Assembly: GCF_014805685.1 (NCBI RefSeq)
Contig: NC_060906.1
Location: forward strand, 16,402,164-16,466,163
Reading direction: 5' to 3'
Source of the DNA: Silurus meridionalis
Taxonomy: Eukaryota > Chordata > Actinopteri > Siluriformes > Siluridae
Length of the DNA stretch: 64,000 nucleotides
Shown here: one piece after another, positions 58,518-64,000 of the stretch
How positions within the stretch are numbered: the stretch's first letter is position 1
Layout: every line of letters begins with the position of its first letter
Position numbers and translations under genes: made by a program
Notes under the pieces: generated by a model
What the model saw: only the letters and a program-made list of their open reading frames with translations
The model's database searches: none
Told to the model about the DNA's origin: nothing

Positions 58518-60468
58518 AACAAAAGCAACAAATAAACAGACATTAAAATTTTATTGATGGAAGGCTACATTAAAAACATAATAATTAATTGCTTTTGATG
58601 CAAAAAAAATTAAAAGAAAGTAAAATTTATTTTTATTAATTTAAATTTAAATTTTTATATTATTTGCACAATCTATATTATATTCTACTTATATTTTTTA
58701 ATATTTTTATTTTATATATTTTTTGTATACAGTATTCTATTTTTATTTACGTGTATGTTTTTCAGTATTGGGCAGTTAAAAAAAACATTTTACTACCTGT
58801 CGTACTATGAATGTGTATTTGACAAATGAAATTTTATTTGATTTGTGATATAATGATGATAATTATTATAATAATAAACAAAATAATAATTTTTCATTGG
58901 GAACAAACCTCAGAAACTTACCATAATGGAGATGCTCCAACCCATTCATTTGACCATAATGATTTACTGGTAGCTATTAAAATCTTTATGCCTGCTTGTT
59001 TCACTCACATCCAACAGTACAACTACAAGAGATAACTGTTTGTTTATCATTAAATATATATTTTTTAAATTCTATCATTGAAGAAAAGAATAAAAAGTTG
59101 TGTCATCTGTGGTTGAAGTGGTTTCATTTTTATTCCTAAGGTAATTATCTGGGCCAAACAAACACATGCACATTTTCTAATTTAATGTATTTTTTATGTA
59201 AAGGAGTAGTCTTTAAAAGCATGATCACTGCATTTGGACTGGATATGGTCATGTTTATGAAAAATCATTAGAAGTTGGATTCTTGCTGCAGCATACTACA
59301 GAAAAACTACAGTTCAGGGTGCAATTTTTGTCATATTACTAGGAGCTCAACGGGTCAGCAGAAATTCAATACCTGGACTGGGACTGTGGCCATACAGGCT
59401 GCAGACACTGGCTATAGAGTAAAAGGTAAGCAAACACCAGTTATACTCAAAGTCTGTTTTAATTCATCTGCAGCCTGAGGGGTACGGCCCCAGGGAGGGC
59501 AGAGGTAGTTGGCCCCGAGTTAAGTATAAGAGTTGTGATATAGTTGTTGGATTTGGAATAAGCAAATGTTAAGTACCTTTTGCCAGTAAAATGGCAGAGA
59601 TCCCACTTTGTCTAGTTGCGTCATGATACCGGAGGTTATAAACTTGGAGGTTTAAGTCCCTGTGTGGGAAGGAAATCTCCATATGGTCTAATAATGTATA
59701 TTACTGGTGGCCAGGATTTAAGTTGCGGTGTGGGGAAATGTGTGGGTGTAAAAGGAAGTTTTCATAATGTAAAGAGCATGTCCAGATGTAATGAGTTACA
59801 TATTTTAATAAGTCTGAACAGGCGTGGATACCGCTAGTGAGTGGGCTGGTTAACCCCATGCACCAGGTCTGAACAGGTAGCTGGAAAAACGCGTGATAAT
59901 TGTCACTGGACCGTTCTACCGAACACAAAAGGTCTGTGTAGTAGCGATGGGGCCCCGGCCGGGTCAGTAAAGACCCCTGTTTGGGTTGTTTTTTTATTTT
60001 TTTTATTTTGTGAAAGCATGTGATAATTAAAAGTGTGTGTTGGGTATAGGCCATGGTCAGAGAGTAAACAGAACTGAGGTTGAGTTTATTGCTCAAGAGT
60101 AACCATATATACATAGTTATTAATGTATTGCATGCAGGAGAGGTTTTCTTTTAGAAGAATTTAAAAATAACTAATAATAATAATAAATATGCATGGTATA
60201 AGTAACTTTCCAAAGGGAATAATAATTATTGCATTAATGTTAAGCAACTTATAAAGCACAGTAATATATCAAGTAAAACAGGTGTAGTCACACCAAATAT
60301 GTAATCGACTCTAGGTTTTAATATTCTGGTCATTAATAATAATAACACGGGCTTAATATGTCGGAAGTCAAGCCAAATGTAAAAACCATTAATAAAAAAA
60401 GGATAATAAAAATAATAAGGATAATACATTGAATCAATTTTACACTCAACTGCTGGGGGGAAGATTTC
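58518..60468. other. Intergenic region between the SUN gene and cep43
   Basis: AT-rich to 59270. Positions 59270-60060 are more balanced, with GC-rich islets (GGGGCCCCGGCCGGG at about 59950) that look like unidentified repeat sequence. No exon recognised. Confidence 0.5.
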
Positions 60469-60480
60469 GCGCATGCGCAC
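60469..60480. promoter_or_regulatory. NRF1-like palindrome upstream of cep43
   Basis: GCGCATGCGCAC is a consensus NRF1 site, 89 nt before the cep43 ATG. NRF1 sites are typical of TATA-less housekeeping promoters. Occupancy is not shown. Confidence 0.6.
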
Positions 60481-60547
60481 TGTAGGAAAAATACAAACGT
60501 GGTACTGCTCTTTATGTCTCTGGAACGCCGGTAGAGGGCATGGGATG

Positions 60548-60557
60548 GTCACGTGAC
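60548..60557. promoter_or_regulatory. Palindromic E-box GTCACGTGAC at cep43
   Basis: A perfect 10-bp palindrome matching USF/TFE3-type E-boxes, 11 nt upstream of the start codon. Confidence 0.5.
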
Positions 60558-60568
60558 AGGAATTAAAG

Positions 60569-60652
60569 ATGTCTGCTACAGAAGAAGACACGGAGCTCAG
60601 AGACCTTCTCATCCAAAATTTGGAAAATAATGGCGTTCTGAACAAGATTAAG
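60569..60652 (+). CDS. cep43: cep43 exon 1 coding part
   Basis: 28 codons from ATG to AAG, then donor GTAATG. The E-box GTCACGTGAC ends 11 nt before the ATG, so the 5' UTR is probably very short or the E-box lies in it. Confidence 0.93.
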
Positions 60653-63600
60653 GTAATGTCGTGTTTGTAAGTATATTTTTATTTACCCGGTGTTGACTTT
60701 GGGATATTAATACAGCAGGGAAATGCTAAAGTTGTAGCTAACTGGGTTAGCTGGCTAAAGACAGATTGAGTGACAACAAACAGTAGCTAGGGATTCAGTT
60801 TATCTACAAGCTCCTGCTAACGGCTGGCAGGTGTGAAGTTTTGATAACGTGAATGGAAAAGGCATGTGTTCAACAAATATGATTAGTTTGAAATATTCGT
60901 TATTTGTTTAGCATGTGGGGTGTTAATTTGTCGCACGGTGTTGCAGTCCCGAAAAAAAGTTAGCAGTTGAGTCCCGCTCTGACGTCACCCGTGGACATTA
61001 CAGTGTTTAAAGATTAAAAGTGCTTTTTATTTGTCACATGTACATTACAGCACAAGTCAAATTCTTTCTTTGCATATCCCAGTAAGCTGGGGTCAGAGCA
61101 CAGGGTCAGCCATAATACAGTTCCCCTGGAGCACAGAGGGTCAAGGGCCTTACTCAAGGGCCCCAAGAGTGGCAGCTTAGAGATACAGGGGCTTGAAGCC
61201 CCACCCTTCTGATCAGTAACCCAGAGCCGTAACCACTGCTCGACCACTTCCGTACATGGTAAATGGAGTGATCTTGTACTGAGCTGAGACCTTTAACAAT
61301 CCAAGTGCAAGAGCATCTCTCATTTTCTCATCAATAATGATGATGGGATTATCACGAAATTTCAAGCTCTGGATCATGATCTGTTGGATTAACAGGTAAA
61401 CGGTTGAAAGAGACAGACAGAAGTCTATTCAAGAGGCTTTTATTGGCATACCAAACGTATACATTACAGTACAGTACACAGGCACAACTGAATGAACAAC
61501 GTGAGATGGTAGACAGAGTGACACCACAACACTGACCAGTACAGGAGATTTGTGTTGGTGCAGCTGGGATTGTCTGGATAATCATAAATACTCTACATGG
61601 AAACACTGAATTGTTTCAGGAGCGATACAGGACAAAAGCGCTGCCACATAAGTAGCTAGTTAGTAGCAGCTATTAAATAGCCAGGATTAAATGAGAATAG
61701 TCATTTTATTTCTGTTTTGCTTGGAAGTTGTGTGTGTGTGCACATGTTTTATTAAAGTTTTGGTTTTATTTTATATCGGTTATTTTTACAATTCATTATA
61801 TGTCTTAATAGTTTACTAAATAATTGTCTGTGCACATGTCCGGTCTGTTTAGTAAGTTACAGGTCACACGTTTGCACTTGCCATGACAATCTCCTTGTAT
61901 GTGTAGCAAACTACTTGGCAAAATAAAGTCTGTATCTGCTCAGTAGGTGGCCAGGCTGAGTTGTACCATAAAGCACAGTAAAAAATCACCCAAAATCACA
62001 ATGCCAATAAGATTAGATTTAAAGAAACAATTGCTATAAAATAAATCTATAAAGCGCTATTTAACAATTCTTGTTTGGGCGGATGTTACAAAATTATACA
62101 AATAACAGAAATGATGAAAAACGACTACTATTATAAAGGGTAAAAAAAACAGTTCACAGTTGATAAAACGCAATCTGTACAGAGGTGAATAGCAGAGGAG
62201 AAGTCTGTGACCGTGCCAAAGAAAAGAACAAAATGACTTCCCTACCTATATTCAAATCAACCAACTCAAAATATAAAAGTGTGTGGCACTCGTCTCTAAC
62301 AGTAGTGTGTCTATACAGAGAAAACGCTATGGGAAGGAATGTTAAGGCGTGCCCGACCTGCCTGTCTACACAGTGCATTTGGGAACAGTATGTACAACAG
62401 ATGGACAACAGGGATGTACAGTGATTAGTCGGCAACTAACACCTGACAAAGTCTAACATTCTCTCCTTAATTCTTCTTTAATGTCTTTTTATGACCCAGC
62501 CAACGAAAGGAAACAGCACCTAGGTACAAGAAGAACAGAGGGAAAGAGAGCAAAAGAGAAAAATAGATAGTAGTGGTCAACGTTTTTTTTTTGTTTGTTT
62601 TTTTACAGAAAGTTTTAACAATAGCTATGTTGGTTTGTCAAAAACCAACTACCGTAATTTCCGGACTAAGTGCACCCAAATATAAGCCGCACCCACTGAA
62701 TTTGACAAATATGTCAATATGTTGTTTTCAGCGTGACGAATGATTCGCATTTCCTGTTGACAGTCCGAGTGAGCGGCAGGTTATATGTCAGAGGAACCTC
62801 ATCCATATTTATAATGTGGTGCAGCCCGATTCAGTGGGAGCGCGTCTGATTTAATATAAAGAGTTTCATTGGTTCACCTGAACCCGTTCGGCAGTTTCAT
62901 TGGTGTAATGTTATGGGGCTCAGTTTTTTGGCATTAACTTTGTGAAACCGGGAAAACCCCAGGAAAAATCCATAAATTAGCCGCGTCGTTGTTTAAGCCG
63001 CGGGGTTCAAAGAGTGGGAAAAAGTAGTGGCTTATAGTCCGGAAAATACGGTAATCATCTGATAGTTTTTGAAATGGCTACTGGATAAAACCAAAATACA
63101 CTCCCTTTTGTATCAAAGGAGACAGAAACCTTGTCTGGGAACACTGCATGCTGCCCTTTCTGAGAAGGAAGGAGTTTAGACTTTTACTTCCTCTAGATAG
63201 TCAAGTGTGATCGACTTCTTGTGAAAATATTAATTTATCAATATAATTATGCAATGAATACATTATTAATATAAATCCGCGCTCTCCGTGCAGCACGCAG
63301 CCTCACTTGTGAAAACAATTAGGACGTGGCAGCAGTGATTTGCCTCTAGAGGCTGCTCTCGTAATGGCAGCGGACAGTAATCGATTAGCATTTTTCCAGC
63401 AATCATCAGTGCTGATTAATCAACAAAACCGATGAATTGGTCGACTTCTTCTCTGTAGAACATAACAGTGGATTTTAAAGAGTTGATCTGTACTCACACT
63501 CTGATAGTATGTGTGTCTTGCCTGTGTTCACCAACATTGATTAGATTAAAGACTTACAGATGATTAAACTGTGTTGAACAGTTTCTGTTGGTCCGTTCAC

Positions 63601-63989
63601 AGGCTGAGCTTCGAGCTGCTGTGTTTCTGGCTTTAGAGGAGCAGGACAAAGTAGAGGTAACTGAAAACAGTCTAACCTTTTATTCATTTACTGGGAATGT
63701 TACTGGGACATAAACTGTCATGTCTTGTTTGGCTTTGCTAGAACAAAACTCCACTTGTGAACGAGAATCTGAGAAAATGTCTCAGCACCAAAGATGGCAA
63801 GTAAATTTATTTATTTTTTTGTTTTGTTCTTGTAATATGTTTATTTTGATGAATGACCCAATAATCGTCTGCATTTGAACTGTTCTCTGATTCTCTGCAG
63901 GACGCCTTGTGGCCAGTTTGATCACAGACTTTCTGCAGGTGTTCAATCTAGACTTCACCCTTGCGGTTTTTCAGCCAGAAATTAACACG
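60569..63989 (+). CDS. cep43: Centrosomal protein 43 (FGFR1OP/FOP), 5' four exons, runs off the window
   Basis: CEP43/FOP is a centriole and ciliary base protein that anchors microtubules with CEP350 and EB1. Exons are 60569-60652 (MSATEEDTELRDLLIQNLEN and NGVLNKIK), 63603-63656 (AELRAAVFLALEEQDKVE), 63742-63796 (NKTPLVNENLRKCLSTKDG) and 63901-63989 (RLVASLITDFLQVFNLDFTL, AVFQPEINT). Phases match throughout. The last exons shown carry the LisH dimerisation motif. The start ATG is the first in frame and matches the family N-terminus, slightly shorter than in human. Intron 1 is 2950 nt and contains a SINE, a MITE and a hAT-like fragment. Intron 3 uses a GC donor. The gene continues beyond 64000. 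Confidence 0.95.
61014..61250 (-). mobile_element. tRNA-derived SINE in cep43 intron 1
   Basis: On the minus strand it has a tRNA-like head (GGTCGAGCAGTGGTTACGG, then GGGGCTTCAAGCCCC) followed by the block CCCTTGAGTAAGGCCCTTGA. Same family as 55352-55482 but longer. Confidence 0.65.
62650..63053. mobile_element. 404-bp MITE with TA target duplication
   Basis: Ends are TACCGTAATTTCCGGACTA and its near-perfect inverse TAGTCCGGAAAATACGGTA. The TA at each end fits a Tc1/mariner-type target duplication. No coding capacity. The TIR family (CCGTATTTTCCGGACTATAA) is common in fish. Confidence 0.75.
63275..63450 (-). mobile_element. hAT-like repeat, inverted partial copy
   Basis: On the minus strand it shares GTCGACCAATTCATCGGTTT, GCCTCTAGAGGC and the GAGGCTGCG block with 50027-50230. 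Confidence 0.6.
63603..63656 (+). CDS. cep43: cep43 exon 2
   Basis: 18 codons, phase 0 on both sides, acceptor TTCACAG, donor GAG|GTAACT. Confidence 0.94.
63742..63796 (+). CDS. cep43: cep43 exon 3, with GC donor
   Basis: 55 nt. The homologous reading STKD-G-RLVAS requires the exon to end GATG followed by GCAAGT. The next exon starts GACGCCTTG after CTGCAG, so this is a GC-AG intron. Confidence 0.9.
63901..63989 (+). CDS. cep43: cep43 exon 4, LisH region
   Basis: Acceptor CTCTGCAG. Encodes RLVASLITDFLQVFNLDFTL and AVFQPEINT, then donor GTATTT at 63990. Confidence 0.9.
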
Positions 63990-64000
63990 GTATTTTAATG

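Noticed and set aside
61375..61615. Possible SINE or gene fragment
   Set aside because: Short minus-strand ORF only; no A/B box pair or homology recognised.

Overview
The window is vertebrate nuclear DNA from a ray-finned fish. The genes have short exons in large AT-rich introns, GT-AG splice sites throughout, and proteins that align almost residue for residue with known vertebrate families. The dense dinucleotide microsatellites, decayed Tc1/mariner and hAT elements, L2-type LINE tails and tRNA-derived SINEs suggest an otophysan teleost, perhaps a catfish. The lineage guess is inference; no species call is possible from this sequence alone.

Layout. (1) Positions 1-17760 hold no coding exon I can support. 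This stretch contains repeats, candidate regulatory sequence and possibly non-coding 5' exons of the next gene. (2) Positions 18110-52367 (+) carry the complete coding sequence of myt1l (myelin transcription factor 1-like, a neuronal C2HC zinc-finger repressor). I assembled 20 coding exons whose lengths sum to 3678 nt, which is 1225 codons plus a stop, with every splice phase matching. The protein has six C2HC fingers, a long acidic tract and a C-terminal coiled coil. A likely 3' UTR runs to a poly(A) signal at 55152. I cannot say whether this is the myt1la or myt1lb ohnolog. (3) Positions about 57242-58517 (+) hold the last exons of a SUN-domain (LINC complex) gene, whose frame is broken at two simple-sequence runs. 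(4) From 60569 (+) to the window edge lie the first four coding exons of cep43 (fgfr1op/FOP), a centrosomal and ciliary LisH protein. Its promoter is compact, with an NRF1-like site and a palindromic E-box.

Between and inside these genes I recognise four copies of an L2-type LINE 3' tail (one joined to a reverse transcriptase with a YADD box), five Tc1/mariner fragments in three groups, a 353-bp hAT-like element with a perfect 8-bp target duplication, two related hAT-like repeats in opposite orientation, a 404-bp TA-flanked MITE, three tRNA-derived SINEs, and about thirty microsatellites. No prokaryotic-type system (operon, CRISPR, phage) is present and no tRNA or rRNA gene was recognised.

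The most interesting observations are: a perfect 38-bp inverted repeat with a 38-nt spacer next to an AT microsatellite in myt1l intron 3; a 690-bp triplet array with a 36-bp higher-order period; three unannotated, frame-preserving candidate cassette exons in myt1l, including a 9-nt microexon; TG repeats set just upstream of several 3' splice sites; and a GC-AG intron in cep43. The three genes are transcribed in the same direction, but I see nothing that makes them one functional unit.
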